The notes: generated from the letters alone by a model not told the origin. A stretch of DNA of 64,000 bases from Psychromonas marina (GCF_030161115.1 NZ_BSPQ01000001.1:248001-312000), one strand, 5' to 3'. Positions 17,246 through 28,096 are shown, counted from the first letter of the stretch. Translations and numbers: made by a program.

Positions 17246-18415
17246 CTAGGCGATTAACTTCTCTCTTGGCGGTGTTCCTTCGATGAAGTCTAATAATTGT
17301 TCTTTTGTAAGCTCACCTAAGCCCAGCGAGGTTAACGTTCTTCCCTCCTGGTAAAAATCTCTTGATAAAATCCCCCCTGACATCTCGATTAAACGATGAC
17401 ATTCAGGTACTTTAATACCTAATTTTTCTGCTAATGATGCCAATAATACCAACCCCATCGGAACATCTTCAGTGATATAACGATTATCAAAACTGTAAGG
17501 ACCCGGTGGAGATGACATTTTGTAACTTTCAAACACTGCACGTGGATCCTGAGTTAAATCCTGTTCATTCCTAAATAAGCATGCATCTAAATAAGGAATC
17601 GCTTTGCAGCCTAACGCACTTAATACTGCCATTTTTTCAGCATCTAATTTTTCAATCATCAACCACGCCATATCAGTTGATAATGCATCACGGTACATAT
17701 AAGGCACTTCTTCAGGATGATGTTTTGCACAATACTCAAGCATTGGATACATCACATATAAGCCAATGGTGTGCACAATAATATTAGGATTATGTAAGGC
17801 TGAATCAAAGATATGTTGACGACTGCTACTTTTATTAATGTTATAAGCAGGAAATAGACGGCTTGCAATGGCCATCCCTTTAACACTTCGACTGGCAGGG
17901 AAAAAAGAGAGAGCGTTCCTAACGTTTTTAAATAGTACTTTAACAGTACCGGGTTCAACAACCCTTGCATCATTTGGCGTAGACTCGCCCTCTGCAAAAA
18001 TCGGATTATTAGGGCAATGTTGACGATAAAAGATGCTGCCCGCATAACCAGGAATTAACATCACCAGTTGATTATCTTGAAAGTAAGGTGCGATTTTTTT
18101 AGCTAATGCTTCATGATAGGTTGTTTGAATGAAAATCATAACGACATCCGCCCCCTCGATCGCAGCTTTAGAATCACGAGTAATTAATGCTAAAGGTTGG
18201 AATGATTTTTTGGCATCCTCTTCACTATTGGTAAAATGCCCTGCTGTTGTATTATCAATACAGTATATTCCCTTGTTGCTCGCCATTGTTTCAAAATGAC
18301 TATCATGGGTTATCTTATTTGAGGTTTTTAAAATAGATACTTCATGACCCGCTTCAGCAGCCATAAACGCACAAGCCGAACCAGCATTTCCGGCTCCTAC
18401 TATGGTAATCTTCAT
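17246..18415 (-). CDS. octopine/nopaline (opine) dehydrogenase family protein
   Basis: This encodes 389 residues. An N-terminal Rossmann fold starts at ITIVGAGNAGSACAFMA, with the strand VVMIFIQTTYH, and the C-terminal NAD/NADP octopine/nopaline dehydrogenase domain includes NPNIIVHTIGLYVMYP with the His expected at the active site, then ALSTDMAWL. Characterised members reductively join an amino acid to an alpha-keto acid, or make metallophores. The usual staphylopine/pseudopaline neighbours (nicotianamine-synthase-like protein, exporter, TonB receptor) are absent here, so a metallophore role is not supported. A LysR gene follows. The substrate is unknown. Confidence 0.85.
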   Translation of the reverse strand: MKITIVGAGNAGSACAFMAAEAGHEVSILKTSNKITHDSHFETMASNKGIYCIDNTTAGHFTNSEEDAKKSFQPLALITRDSKAAIEGADVVMIFIQTTYHEALAKKIAPYFQDNQLVMLIPGYAGSIFYRQHCPNNPIFAEGESTPNDARVVEPGTVKVLFKNVRNALSFFPASRSVKGMAIASRLFPAYNINKSSSRQHIFDSALHNPNIIVHTIGLYVMYPMLEYCAKHHPEEVPYMYRDALSTDMAWLMIEKLDAEKMAVLSALGCKAIPYLDACLFRNEQDLTQDPRAVFESYKMSSPPGPYSFDNRYITEDVPMGLVLLASLAEKLGIKVPECHRLIEMSGGILSRDFYQEGRTLTSLGLGELTKEQLLDFIEGTPPREKLIA

Positions 18416-19186
18416 TTTACTTCCTTTTAATGTATTGAATATGCTTTCATAGCAATCTCACTAAATACTCGACCATTATTCCCTGCTAAATACCACTATA
18501 ACGACTTCAAATTACACCATTAGCATAACCAACTAGCGGTCCTTGACTCCGATTATAAATGAACGTATTTAGGCAGTTTTACGGGTAATTATTTATCTAG
18601 ATTAATATTTAAAAGGAAGGTAATTGTCTTCCTTCAAAGCTTGAATTTTTAGGTATAAGAAATGTGTAGATGTAGAGATGCATCGATTAAAAAACTATCG
18701 ATAAAAAATGTGTAGATGCAGAGATATATCGATAAAAACTGCTATCGATAAAAACAGGGTGATGTAGAGATTCAGTCACGAAGAAATGTGGGAATATCGA
18801 AAATATTTTTTAGTATCAATATACTAAAAAGCTATTTAAAGCTGAATATATTTCCAATCCCGCTAGCCAACAATTAAGAGTCAGCGTGGATATAACAGCT
18901 GCATGATACCTCATATCCCTTAATTATGTCGGGATAATTGCTATCTCATCAGCTTCAAGAGGTAAAGAAAATCTACTCTGATGACTAAGTTAAGCCATTA
19001 AAAACAAAGTAATAAACATAATTAACAGGTAGTTAGGTATAACTTATTGGCTCAGTTTTAAAATTTAAACAGACAAAATAAACCACTCAAATAAATCATA
19101 TAATCAGGGCTATTAAGCGCTTACATTTTTATTTAATAGCCAGAGCAGGGTTAATATTTAGTTTAAATAAGTGCATGTTGGATCGT
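18416..19186. other. long intergenic region (771 bp) with a tandem repeat
   Basis: No convincing gene lies here. The left end must hold the promoter of the opine-dehydrogenase gene. A 46-bp tandem repeat lies at 18660-18775. An inverted repeat GGCTATTAA (19108-19116) with 19133-19141 lies about 45 bases after the stop of the next - strand gene; it has no T-run, so it is only a weak terminator candidate. Confidence 0.5.
18660..18775. repeat. 46-bp tandem repeat, two and a half copies
   Basis: The core GATG(T/C)AGAGAT recurs at 18669, 18715 and 18761, exactly 46 bases apart. The first two copies share almost their whole length, including ATCGATAAAA near the end; the third is partial. No unique spacers are present. 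Confidence 0.85.
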
Positions 19187-20170
19187 TTAAAACGCTGTTT
19201 TGTGTAACTGGAACTGTTTGATAATCGCTTCATGCTTTTCTGCTAAAGCACCTGCCTGAACAGGGGGAATACGCATATCATCAACCTGTTTATTACTTTT
19301 AGTGAATTCGCTAGCAAAGTGTGCAGCTAACTCATGCTTACGACTCTGTTGTGAGAGAGAGGCTATTTCTGCAATATCTATGTCAGGATCAAAACGAAAA
19401 AAGCCCTTATAACTAAAGTGTTGATCAACATGCAGGTCACTCAAACGAATAAACTCCTGCATCACTGCACGACAAAGGGTATTGAGAGAGAGATCTTGTA
19501 ACTGCAAATATAAGGTTTGCTGTTCAATTTCAGGCAGGCTACTCAGTTCACTGCAATGCACTGCAATATCCACCAACCACAAATGGTTAGGACGTTGCTG
19601 CACGGCGGTAGTTGTCAATTGACAACCGTCGTAATCGATACAACTTAGAACCGTGTCTATTTGCTTCTGCGGTGTTATTTCATTGCGAGATGTTTTATGC
19701 TGTTGCTGAGGTTCATAAAATCGCGCCATTAGCGGCAGGTCAATATGGGTATTAAAAGGAGTGGTCACCGTATTGTTAACACTCAGTTTAAAAAGCTCAC
19801 GTATCTCATGCTCTCGCGATTTTTTGATTGCTAAGAATACCGTTTGAATAATTTCAGAGGTTGATAGCTCTGGTTCAACGCGCCACTTTCGACCAAATAG
19901 CAGCTTTAATTTACTGCCCTGCAGGCTGTTATTATAATTATCATGGCCAACAACGCCGACTTGAATATAGATGCCACTCTCTTGCTCAGCAGCAAAAACC
20001 ACATAACGCGGATCATAATCAATGTCACAAATCAGGGCTTCAACACTCTCCAAAGTATGCTCATAGGTTAAATAATGCTGAGGAACACAATACTCGCCAT
20101 TGTTTAATTGCACCATCGGAGCCTGTGGCATTACTTTTTCACCTAAATGTAACGGAACTTGTGTTGCCAT
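19187..20170 (-). CDS. conserved-looking protein of unknown function
   Basis: This encodes 327 residues; ATG 20170 is supported by AAGGA 7 bases upstream. It has no signal peptide or membrane helix, so it is probably cytoplasmic. It is glutamine- and histidine-rich in places (FYEPQQQHKTS) and has acidic DIDYDPRYVVFAAEQE and DPDIDIAEIA segments. I recognise no domain. Two regions with similar beta-then-helix character (about 45-125 and 165-245) might be diverged repeats, but I cannot show it. Codon use resembles the neighbours. It is monocistronic. Confidence 0.6.
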   Translation of the reverse strand: MATQVPLHLGEKVMPQAPMVQLNNGEYCVPQHYLTYEHTLESVEALICDIDYDPRYVVFAAEQESGIYIQVGVVGHDNYNNSLQGSKLKLLFGRKWRVEPELSTSEIIQTVFLAIKKSREHEIRELFKLSVNNTVTTPFNTHIDLPLMARFYEPQQQHKTSRNEITPQKQIDTVLSCIDYDGCQLTTTAVQQRPNHLWLVDIAVHCSELSSLPEIEQQTLYLQLQDLSLNTLCRAVMQEFIRLSDLHVDQHFSYKGFFRFDPDIDIAEIASLSQQSRKHELAAHFASEFTKSNKQVDDMRIPPVQAGALAEKHEAIIKQFQLHKTAF

Positions 20171-20317
20171 GTGAGCATCCTTTTTGATTATTCATTTAAG
20201 TTATCTATTTCAATTCGCTAGCGCTACTTAGCGTTCTCAATTAGAGACTTAATACGAAACTAAAAAGGATGCGGTTCACTCGAGAATAAAAAATCGTTAT
20301 TAATTTTTTAGTCTACT

Positions 20318-21355
20318 TTAAGAGGACGCTTCATGAGCAATGATAAGTGTTTTATAGGTACTCCATACAAACAGCGGCAAGACAACAATAAATGAATCAG
20401 ATGAGCTATAAAATAATGCAGTTATGCTCGGATTTATAAATAACACAATACTAATAATAAATGCGACTAGCACGGGTAAACGACACCTCGCAATATAAAA
20501 ACGAATAACGAATGCTGCCAATAAAGGTAATAAAAGAGTGATTAAATTAAACCAGTGGGTTGAGTAATACTCCATTATTGGTTGTTCAGATGCAAAAGTC
20601 CCCATTAGCATAAACCCGATTGCCAAACCTAATGTCCAAGGCATCTCTTTTATTAATCTTTCGGCATGTTCAAAGAGTGCCCACTCATATGGGTAACAAT
20701 AGTTGCATAATCTATCTTTAAGCTTAAAAAAACCAACGGGATTATTACATTCATAACAAGCATTAAGCTTTTCTCTGCTTGTCTTCGCAGCAGGATACTG
20801 CACTCCATCTGATTGAGTAGACTTTACAACTGGCTCCTCTGCTCGCAATGCAGGAACGCGTAATACCGCATAAGAAAAAAATGGAAAGATGATAAAATTT
20901 GCCAGTAGAATAAGAGTCGGCAACATAACATGTACTTTCGTGCAATCAATAATAAGTATGCTTAACAAACCTAATGTTAACGAGATTAAAAATGCTTTCC
21001 ACCCCATTACTTTTTGATCTGTCATAACAAACCGATATACATAAGTGAGTAGCAACTGTACCGATAAAGCGAATATTAACAGTACACTCACCATAATATG
21101 CTCGATAATACCTACATTGCTTAATACACTTTCAGGAGCAACTTCAGCCCAGGGTAAGATCTGTAAGCCCCACGGAAGAGTGAACAGAGAAAATAAACTT
21201 AACATGAGTAAAAAAGTCGTGACTGGTGCACTTTCTGCTATTCGCTTTAAGGTATCTAAATAACGAGTAGGTTGACCTAAACAGGTATGACATAAACCAT
21301 CTGATAGCTTAGCTATTTCAGCTTGTTGTTCACAATGTCGACATCGAGTGTGCAT
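20318..21355 (-). CDS. membrane protein with two zinc-ribbon plus membrane-helix units
   Basis: This encodes 345 residues from ATG 21355 (MHTRCRHC), with GGAG upstream; a frame to 21388 has no good site. Two halves share a layout. Each starts with a Cys4 knuckle (CRHC...CHTC near residues 5-25; CYECNNPVGFFKLKDRLCNYC near 200-220), continues with an amphipathic stretch (RYLDTLKRIAES; ALFEHAERLIKEMPW), and then has four hydrophobic helices. The pattern suggests an internal duplication and zinc binding at the cytoplasmic face. I know of no function. It is monocistronic. Confidence 0.7.
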   Translation of the reverse strand: MHTRCRHCEQQAEIAKLSDGLCHTCLGQPTRYLDTLKRIAESAPVTTFLLMLSLFSLFTLPWGLQILPWAEVAPESVLSNVGIIEHIMVSVLLIFALSVQLLLTYVYRFVMTDQKVMGWKAFLISLTLGLLSILIIDCTKVHVMLPTLILLANFIIFPFFSYAVLRVPALRAEEPVVKSTQSDGVQYPAAKTSREKLNACYECNNPVGFFKLKDRLCNYCYPYEWALFEHAERLIKEMPWTLGLAIGFMLMGTFASEQPIMEYYSTHWFNLITLLLPLLAAFVIRFYIARCRLPVLVAFIISIVLFINPSITALFYSSSDSFIVVLPLFVWSTYKTLIIAHEASS

Positions 21356-21631
21356 GTTACAAATTTCTCCATTTTCTATTAATACCAATTACGATAAGTT
21401 TCTATATATACGTGACTTATAAATAAAAAGAAAAATACACTTTTTATATTAAAATCAATAGCTTTAAAGTTTGATAATAAAAAAAACGGATCATTTTTTC
21501 AATATACTATTTAACTTTTTGAGTTCATATAAATAACAAAAACAGTAGTGTCATAAGTACATAGTAAGATATTGATGGTATAACTAGATAACGGTCATGA
21601 GTATTGAACATCACAACGAATAGGATTTCAT

Positions 21632-22273
21632 ATGTCAAAATCATCACTAAACAAAATACAGCTTTATTATGTTTACGACCCAATGTGTAGTTGGTGTTGG
21701 GGTTACCGTCCAACTTGGCTAGCGTTAAAAGATGCCCTACAAACACAATTGCCAGAAGTTGAAGTGAGTTACCTGTTAGGTGGGTTAGCAGCAGATTCTG
21801 ATGCGCCGATGCCAGAGGATATGCAACAATTTTTAGCGAAAACATGGCATACAATAGCGAATCAGCTAGGTACTCAATTCAATTTTGATTTTTGGCAAGA
21901 TTGCCAACCAAGACGTTCAACTTACCCTGCTTGCCGCGCATGTTTAATCGCAAGGGAGTTTGGCTTAGAAGAGCAGATGAAATTTGCAATCCAGCAAGCT
22001 TATTATCTACAGGCAAAAAACCCATCCGATGACAGTACGCTTATTGCGCTAGCAGGACAATTAGGAATAAATGAAACGGAGTTTAGTGACAAGTTATTAA
22101 CTTCAGAAACACAACAAAAATTAATGGCTGAAATAGAGTTGGCTCATTCATTACCTATTCGCGGCTTTCCTTCGTTGGTCATGAGTATTAATGGCAAGTT
22201 TCATTCCATAGCCATTGATTATCAACATTGGGAAAATAGCTTTAAAGAGATTAAGAAAGCGATCAGTTATTAA
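21632..22273 (+). CDS. cytoplasmic DsbA family (FrnE-like) protein
   Basis: This encodes 213 residues without a signal peptide. YVYDPMCSWCWGYRPTW places a CxxC pair at Cys19 and Cys22 at the start of a thioredoxin fold, with a helical insertion (DMQQFLAKTWHTIANQLG) and the cis-Pro region RGFPSLVM near the end, the layout of DsbA/FrnE proteins. The lack of export signal suggests a cytoplasmic reductase or isomerase. A second Cys pair, CRAC, appears near residue 96. It is monocistronic. Confidence 0.85.
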   Translation: MSKSSLNKIQLYYVYDPMCSWCWGYRPTWLALKDALQTQLPEVEVSYLLGGLAADSDAPMPEDMQQFLAKTWHTIANQLGTQFNFDFWQDCQPRRSTYPACRACLIAREFGLEEQMKFAIQQAYYLQAKNPSDDSTLIALAGQLGINETEFSDKLLTSETQQKLMAEIELAHSLPIRGFPSLVMSINGKFHSIAIDYQHWENSFKEIKKAISY

Positions 22274-22295
22274 CTATCGCGCTCAGTTACAAACC

Positions 22296-22335
22296 TTAAG
22301 TCAAAACCTGATAGTGCCTTGTGGTTTTGACTTAA
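22296..22335. terminator. 13-bp inverted repeat between dsbA-like gene and tesB
   Basis: TTAAGTCAAAACC (22296-22308) pairs perfectly with 22323-22335 over a 14-base loop. It sits between convergent genes, so it probably ends transcripts from both sides, though no long T-run follows. Confidence 0.6.
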
Positions 22336-22366
22336 CTGATAGCTGACGGCTGAAAACTAATAGCTA
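22334..22366. repeat. imperfect heptamer repeat array (RCTGAWA type)
   Basis: About five consecutive 7-base units of the type ACTGATA / GCTGAAA follow the inverted repeat and run to the tesB stop. Related arrays occur at 29561 and 30305. Confidence 0.75.
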
Positions 22367-23260
22367 CTTATCTTCACTCTTTTCTTTCGCTTTAACTTTC
22401 ACCTTTTTCTTACGAATCAAGCCCTCTTGAATCGTAGAAGCAACCAGCTTGCCTTCACGGGTAAAAAATTGACCACGTACAAGACCACGCCCATCTGAAG
22501 CGACGGTGCTTTCAACCGAATACAGTAACCAATCGTCCAAACGAAAATCATGATGAAACCACATAGAGTGATCCACTGTGACTACCTGCATATCCGGTGA
22601 GAAAAATGACTCGCCATGGGGTTGTAATGCAGTGGGCAGAAAATTGAAATCTGATGCATAGGCTAATAGATAGCGATGAACTCGAATATCATTAGGCATT
22701 TTCCCGTTAGCTTTAAACCATACGAACCTTTTTGGCGGTTCAACCTCTGGCTCTATAGGATGCACAAAAGTAACCGGTCGCATTTCAATGGGTTTTTCAC
22801 AAATCAATTTATCACGAATACTCTCAGGCAACATATCAGTATGGATCAGTGCCATATCTTGCTCTGAAATTAAGTCTTCTGGCGCAGGTACATCTGGCAT
22901 TTCATCCTGATGTTCAAAGCCTTGCTCTTTCGCTTTAAAGGAGGCAGTCATATAGAAGATAGCCTGACCATCTTGAATCGCTTTGATACGCCTTGCTGAC
23001 AGGCTACGACCATCACGAATTCTTTCTACATCATAAACAATGGGGCGATCTGTTTTACCCGCTCTTAAAAAGTAGGAGTGAAAAGAGTGTACTCTATGCC
23101 CCTCTATAACAGTTTCTTTTGCGGCAGAGATAGCTTGCCCCATTACTTGACCACCAAATACGAGCCCTAATCCAAGATCCTGACTTTGGCCACGAAAGAG
23201 ATTCTCTTCCAGTTTTTCCAAACTAAGCTGGTCGAGCAAATCATTTAACACTTTTCCCAT
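22364..23260 (-). CDS. tesB: acyl-CoA thioesterase II
   Basis: This encodes 298 residues, a double hot-dog thioesterase. The first hot-dog has [15 protein letters not shown] and [11 protein letters not shown]; the second has [29 protein letters not shown] and [14 protein letters not shown], which carry the Asp/Thr/Gln triad positions of E. coli TesB. It hydrolyses medium- and long-chain acyl-CoAs in the cytoplasm. The C-terminal tail after residue 283 is a run of Lys/Glu ([15 protein letters not shown]), longer than usual. It is monocistronic, behind the thrC terminator. Confidence 0.95.
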   Translation of the reverse strand: MGKVLNDLLDQLSLEKLEENLFRGQSQDLGLGLVFGGQVMGQAISAAKETVIEGHRVHSFHSYFLRAGKTDRPIVYDVERIRDGRSLSARRIKAIQDGQAIFYMTASFKAKEQGFEHQDEMPDVPAPEDLISEQDMALIHTDMLPESIRDKLICEKPIEMRPVTFVHPIEPEVEPPKRFVWFKANGKMPNDIRVHRYLLAYASDFNFLPTALQPHGESFFSPDMQVVTVDHSMWFHHDFRLDDWLLYSVESTVASDGRGLVRGQFFTREGKLVASTIQEGLIRKKKVKVKAKEKSEDK

Positions 23261-23281
23261 ATTAAACTCCTTGGCAAATAG

Positions 23282-23306
23282 AAAAGGGCGTATTAAACGC
23301 CCTTTT
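23282..23306 (-). terminator. terminator of the thr operon
   Basis: AAAAGGGCG (23282-23290) pairs perfectly with 23298-23306 around a 7-base loop. It lies 44 bases beyond the thrC stop on the - strand, before tesB. Confidence 0.85.
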
Positions 23307-23349
23307 AAGTAATGTATTCAGTTAATTATACTAAAGTAGTATTAAAAAA

Positions 23350-24627
23350 CTATAACGCCATTAACAGTTCTCGTACTTGTGAAAAATCGACTGGCATCTC
23401 TTTAGAAAGCAAGTCTAAATCTGCACGTGAAGCAAGCTCTTCAGGAATGAAAATTTCACGTCCTAAAATTTCTTCAACACTCTCTTTAAATTTTGCAGGA
23501 TGAGCAGTACATAGGAATAAACCTGTTTCGCCCTCTTGAAGTTGCTTAGTTAACTCACTGTATGCGATTGCACCATGTGGTTCACATAAGTAACCAAGTT
23601 TATCCATCGCCACTAATGTTTCTTTGGTTTCTGCATCACTTAACTTACCGTAACCTAGCTCACTTAAAGACCAACCTTTCACTTTAAACAGCTCTTCAAT
23701 ACGCGGCCAATTGTTTGGCGCGCTCACATCCATTGCGTTTGAAAGCGTAGGAATTGTCGTTTTTGGCGTCCAAGCTTCACCCGCTAAATAACGAGGAACA
23801 GTATCATTTTCGTTGGTTGCAGCGATGAAACGTTTGATCGGCAAACCTAATGCTTTTGCTAATAAACCCGCGGTTAAATCACCAAAATTACCACTTGGTA
23901 CTGACACAACTAACGCTTTACGTTGTGTTTCATCTAACTGAGCAAAGGCTTCAAAGTAGTAACAGATTTGTGCAACTAAACGGCTGATATTGATTGAATT
24001 TGCAGAATTAAGACCAATCGCCTGTTTAAGTTCTTGATCATCAAATGCTTGTTTAACCATCGTCTGACAATCATCAAAGGTACCTTCAATGGCAATCGTC
24101 GTAATATTACCACCAAGTGTACAAAACAGTTTCTCTTGTAGTGGGCTGATTTTACCTTTTGGATAAAGGATAACCACATCGATATTTTCCATGCCATAAA
24201 AAGCATGCGCAACCGCGGCACCAGTATCACCTGAAGTCGCTGTTAAAATAGTAATTTTACCGCTGTCTTTAAACGATGCTAGACACTGCGCCATAAAACG
24301 GCCGCCAAAGTCTTTGAATGCAAGTGTTGGACCGTGGAAAAGTTCTAACGCATTAATATTATCAGTCACTTTTTTAACTGGCGCTTCAAAAGTAAAAGCA
24401 TTCGATACAATGCTTTTTACCGTTTCTTTGCTCAGCTCATCACCAATAAGGTGTGATAATATTTCTGTTGAACGGTCAACTAAATTCATTTTAAGTAGTG
24501 CGTCAATATCAGCTAATGGTGCGATCGTTTCAGGGAAAAATAATCCTTGTCCGCGTCCTAGGCCTTGTTTAACGGCTTGTTGAAAATTAACTTGTTCGCT
24601 GTTGTCGGTGATGTTGTATAAATTCAT
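23350..24627 (-). CDS. thrC: threonine synthase
   Basis: This encodes 425 residues of the enteric-type threonine synthase, a pyridoxal-phosphate enzyme converting O-phosphohomoserine to threonine. [18 protein letters not shown] near residue 100 holds the cofactor Lys; [15 protein letters not shown] binds phosphate. Its start overlaps the thrB stop by 4 bases (ATGA), so translation is coupled. It is last gene of thrA-thrB-thrC. Confidence 0.97.
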   Translation of the reverse strand: MNLYNITDNSEQVNFQQAVKQGLGRGQGLFFPETIAPLADIDALLKMNLVDRSTEILSHLIGDELSKETVKSIVSNAFTFEAPVKKVTDNINALELFHGPTLAFKDFGGRFMAQCLASFKDSGKITILTATSGDTGAAVAHAFYGMENIDVVILYPKGKISPLQEKLFCTLGGNITTIAIEGTFDDCQTMVKQAFDDQELKQAIGLNSANSINISRLVAQICYYFEAFAQLDETQRKALVVSVPSGNFGDLTAGLLAKALGLPIKRFIAATNENDTVPRYLAGEAWTPKTTIPTLSNAMDVSAPNNWPRIEELFKVKGWSLSELGYGKLSDAETKETLVAMDKLGYLCEPHGAIAYSELTKQLQEGETGLFLCTAHPAKFKESVEEILGREIFIPEELASRADLDLLSKEMPVDFSQVRELLMAL

Positions 24628-25580
24628 AGTTCTGTTCCTAACACGCGCGCACCCTGTTCATCAAGGTGGCAAATATGACAAAATCCTTCATCGTTTTGAA
24701 GGAAGTTTTCCGTTAACCAATGTTGCAAAGATTGAGCTTGCTTCAGGTCTGTCATCACGGCAAAGACCGTTGGACCAGATCCTGAAATACCCATCGCCAT
24801 TGCGCCACTTTGCTCAGCAAAAAGACGCGCCTCTTTAAAGCCCGGAATCAATTGCGAGCGATAAGGTTCAGCAATCACATCCTTAAGCATTTTTGAAGCC
24901 AACTCAGGTTGATTGCTATGACAAGCATGCACAAATGCGCCTAAACGACGGCCATAAGTGAGGGTTTCACTCAAACGATACTGCGCAGGTAAAATGTCAC
25001 GTGCTGCAGCCGTTGAGATAGTAATACCAGGGTAAGCAACCACCCAGCACCAATGTTGAAACGAAGGAATTTTCTGACTAATAATGTCACCTTCGTTAAT
25101 CATTAATTGCATGCCACCTAAATAACAAGGTGCCACATTATCGTAATGTACGCCACCACTAATAATGCCCTCCATCTCGCCCATAATAGCAAGCATGACG
25201 TTTTCATCTAGTGGGTGCTTATGAAGTGCATTAAGTGCCTCTAATGCCGCAACAATTGAGCTTGAACTTGAACCTAAACCGCTGCCGACTGGCAAATTTT
25301 TCTCAAGGGTAATATCTACGTTTAATAGTTTTGTATCGGTTTTTAGCAACGCAGCTTTAAACGCGACATAACAATCGAAAACGATGTTCTTTTTAGGGTC
25401 ATCTGGTAGTTTATCGGCAAAACGTCCGACACAGGCAAAGCTAAACGCTTCACTGCCTTCACTAATTTTTACACGGTCACCTAATTGCTGACCATCGATA
25501 GGCGTTAAAGCGCCCCCTAATACATCAAACCCGACGCTTACATTGGCAGTAGAAGCCGGTGCGTAAACAACTAATGACAT
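24624..25580 (-). CDS. thrB: homoserine kinase
   Basis: This encodes 318 residues of the GHMP kinase family: [20 protein letters not shown] at the N-terminus, the ATP loop [14 protein letters not shown] near residue 93, and [13 protein letters not shown] as motif 3. It phosphorylates homoserine. It lies 1 base after thrA and overlaps thrC by 4 bases, so all three enzymes should be made together. Confidence 0.97.
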   Translation of the reverse strand: MSLVVYAPASTANVSVGFDVLGGALTPIDGQQLGDRVKISEGSEAFSFACVGRFADKLPDDPKKNIVFDCYVAFKAALLKTDTKLLNVDITLEKNLPVGSGLGSSSSSIVAALEALNALHKHPLDENVMLAIMGEMEGIISGGVHYDNVAPCYLGGMQLMINEGDIISQKIPSFQHWCWVVAYPGITISTAAARDILPAQYRLSETLTYGRRLGAFVHACHSNQPELASKMLKDVIAEPYRSQLIPGFKEARLFAEQSGAMAMGISGSGPTVFAVMTDLKQAQSLQHWLTENFLQNDEGFCHICHLDEQGARVLGTEL

Positions 25581-25581
25581 A

Positions 25582-28041
25582 TTAAAACTCCTGTTTCCAG
25601 TTCAGAGTACGTAAAACATCAGCAAATACCCCTGCCGCTGTTACTTCAGTACCTGCACCGTAACCACGTAATACTAATGGAATTGGCTGGTAATATTGGC
25701 TGTAGAACGCCAGTGCATTTTCACCGTCTTTAACTTTGTTTAATGGGTCATCAGCATCAACCGCTTGGATACTACATTTACATTTACCATCAACGATACT
25801 ACCGATGTAACGTAATACTTGGTTATTCTCATCGGCTTTTGCTTGCAACTCTTTAAAGTAAGCATCAGCTTCTGGTAGGCGAGCCATAAACTCATCCGCG
25901 GTGCCTGTATCGTCAAAGCCCGGTGGTAACGCTTGCTCTATCTCAACATCATCCAGTGAAATTTCCATACCGGCTTCACGTGCTAAAATAAGTAGTTTAC
26001 GCGCAACATCTGTACCGCTTAAATCATCACGCGGATCAGGTTCAGTAAAGCCCATATTACGTGCTTGAGTCGTTACATCAGAGAACGACTGACCTTCATC
26101 AAGCTTACCAAAAATGAATGATAATGAGCCTGATAAAATACCGTTAAATTTAACTAACTGATCACCCGCGTTAAACAGGTTTTGCATGTTTTCAATGACC
26201 GGTAGACCTGCGCCTACGTTTGTATCGTAAAGAAACTTACGACGCTTCATCAATGCCGTTAAGCGTAATTGGCGATAGTAGTCCATGCTACTGGTATTGG
26301 CTTTTTTATTGGCCGTTACTACATGGAAACCCGCGCCTAAGAAATCAACATAACGCGCTGCTATTGCATCGTTACTCGTACAATCAACAATTACCGGGTT
26401 AATAATGTGAGAATCGTTTACTAATGATTGCATTTTAGAAAGAGAAAGTGGATTAGTTGCATCTTTTAACAGATCGCGCCAGTTATCAAGCTCAATACCC
26501 TTCTCATCCATTAACATCACGCGACTATTCGCCACACCACACACACGGATTTGAATATTACGATCCGCTAAGTGTGTTTGCTGGCGATGAATTTGATCAA
26601 CCAATGCGCCGCCAACACCACCACAACCAATCAGGAATAGATCGATATATTGCGTACTGCCAAAGAAACAGTGATGACAAGCAGCCACCGCTTCCTGTGA
26701 TTTTTTATTTGAAACAACCGCAGAAATAGAACGCTCTTCCGATGACGTTGCAATCGCAACAACATTAATAGAAGCTTCATTCATTGCCATTAAAAAGCGT
26801 GCAGCAACACCCTTGGTGCTTTTAATGCCGTCACCAACCAGAGAGATAATCGCTTGGTTTTCAATAATATTAATTGGCTCTAATAGCTTTTTCTCAAACT
26901 CTAAGGTGAACTCATCTTGTAAAACAGCAACTGTTTTATCCGTATCTGCCTCATGAATACAAAAGCTTAAGCTGTACTCTGAAGACGATTGACTGATTAA
27001 AATCAGTGAGACGCCTGAACGAGAAATAGTAGAGAAGATACGACCAGCCATACCTACAATACCCTTCATACCTGGGCCTGAAATGCTCAATAACGTTAGA
27101 TTTTTAAGATCCGTAATACCTTTAACGTACAGTTCATCATCAACTTCACCGCCAATTAAGGTACCTGGTGCTTGTGGGTTATTGGTATTTTTGATCAAAC
27201 AAGGAATATGATGCTGGGCAATTGGAGCGATTGTTTTAGGGTGTAAAACTTTCGCACCAAAGTAAGAAAGCTCCATCGCTTCTGCGTAGCTTAATGAACT
27301 TAATAGCTGCGCATCTTTTACTAAGCGCGGATCACAACTATAAACGCCATCCACGTCAGTCCAAATTTCACAACATTGCGCTTTTAAACAAGCGGCTAAA
27401 ACTGCTGCTGAATAATCAGAACCGTTACGCCCCAGCACAAGAGTTTCACCCTGCGCATTACCCGCAGTAAAACCAGGCATTAAGTAGATAGCACCTTTTA
27501 CGATACCCTCTGCTTCAAACAGAGCACGTGACGCTTCAATATCAATTTGCGCTTCTAGGTAGCCACCTTTTTTAGATAATAGCTTTTGTTGCGGTTTAAT
27601 GACTTCAACTTTATGCCCCTTGGCAATTAATAACTGCCTCATGCAAGCAACACTTAACAACTCACCTTTACTTAAAATTTGAGCTTCAATGCTCGCAGGG
27701 CATTGCGATAGTAAACGCACACCTTCAAGTAGCTCACCTAAGTGAGAGAGCTCACGCTCAAAAAGTGTTTTTAACAGATCATCTGCAAGTTCTGAATAGG
27801 TACTTTTTAATCCTTTAATTAATTCGGCAAAAATACGTTGAATATCAATCAAATGGGTTTCAGCTGATAACCCGTTACTGGTTTTTTCTACCACTGCAAC
27901 TAAGTTATTGGTCACACCTGCTGGCGCAGATAGAACTAAAGCAATTTGAGACTGCTGCTGATTATTAATTACGATATCGGCAACTTGATTAAAACGTTCA
28001 GCATTTGCTAGCGATGTTCCGCCAAATTTAAGTACGCGCAT
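25582..28041 (-). CDS. thrA: bifunctional aspartokinase I / homoserine dehydrogenase I
   Basis: This encodes 819 residues. An N-terminal aspartokinase ([29 protein letters not shown]) is followed by ACT regulatory segments near residues 315-460, then homoserine dehydrogenase starting at [17 protein letters not shown] near residue 465, with [12 protein letters not shown] and [17 protein letters not shown]. It carries out the first and third steps from aspartate to threonine and in E. coli is feedback-inhibited by threonine. The upstream region has a terminator-like hairpin suggestive of attenuation. Confidence 0.97.
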   Translation of the reverse strand: MRVLKFGGTSLANAERFNQVADIVINNQQQSQIALVLSAPAGVTNNLVAVVEKTSNGLSAETHLIDIQRIFAELIKGLKSTYSELADDLLKTLFERELSHLGELLEGVRLLSQCPASIEAQILSKGELLSVACMRQLLIAKGHKVEVIKPQQKLLSKKGGYLEAQIDIEASRALFEAEGIVKGAIYLMPGFTAGNAQGETLVLGRNGSDYSAAVLAACLKAQCCEIWTDVDGVYSCDPRLVKDAQLLSSLSYAEAMELSYFGAKVLHPKTIAPIAQHHIPCLIKNTNNPQAPGTLIGGEVDDELYVKGITDLKNLTLLSISGPGMKGIVGMAGRIFSTISRSGVSLILISQSSSEYSLSFCIHEADTDKTVAVLQDEFTLEFEKKLLEPINIIENQAIISLVGDGIKSTKGVAARFLMAMNEASINVVAIATSSEERSISAVVSNKKSQEAVAACHHCFFGSTQYIDLFLIGCGGVGGALVDQIHRQQTHLADRNIQIRVCGVANSRVMLMDEKGIELDNWRDLLKDATNPLSLSKMQSLVNDSHIINPVIVDCTSNDAIAARYVDFLGAGFHVVTANKKANTSSMDYYRQLRLTALMKRRKFLYDTNVGAGLPVIENMQNLFNAGDQLVKFNGILSGSLSFIFGKLDEGQSFSDVTTQARNMGFTEPDPRDDLSGTDVARKLLILAREAGMEISLDDVEIEQALPPGFDDTGTADEFMARLPEADAYFKELQAKADENNQVLRYIGSIVDGKCKCSIQAVDADDPLNKVKDGENALAFYSQYYQPIPLVLRGYGAGTEVTAAGVFADVLRTLNWKQEF

Positions 28042-28065
28042 TTTTAGAATTCCTGCTTTCTATAT

Positions 28066-28096
28066 AATAAAAAACCCGCAAATAGGGGCGGGCTTT
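28066..28096 (-). terminator. terminator-like hairpin in the thrA leader (possible attenuator)
   Basis: On the - strand, AAAGCCCGC pairs with GCGGGTTTT (one G-U) around an 8-base loop and runs into six T residues, 25 bases before the thrA start. Its place between promoter and gene suggests transcription attenuation. Confidence 0.75.

Noticed and set aside
17246-18415. Staphylopine/pseudopaline-type metallophore locus
   Set aside because: No nicotianamine-synthase-like gene, exporter or TonB receptor is adjacent.
18660-18775. Possible small CRISPR array
   Set aside because: Copies are contiguous at 46 bases with no unique spacers, only two and a half units, and no cas genes.
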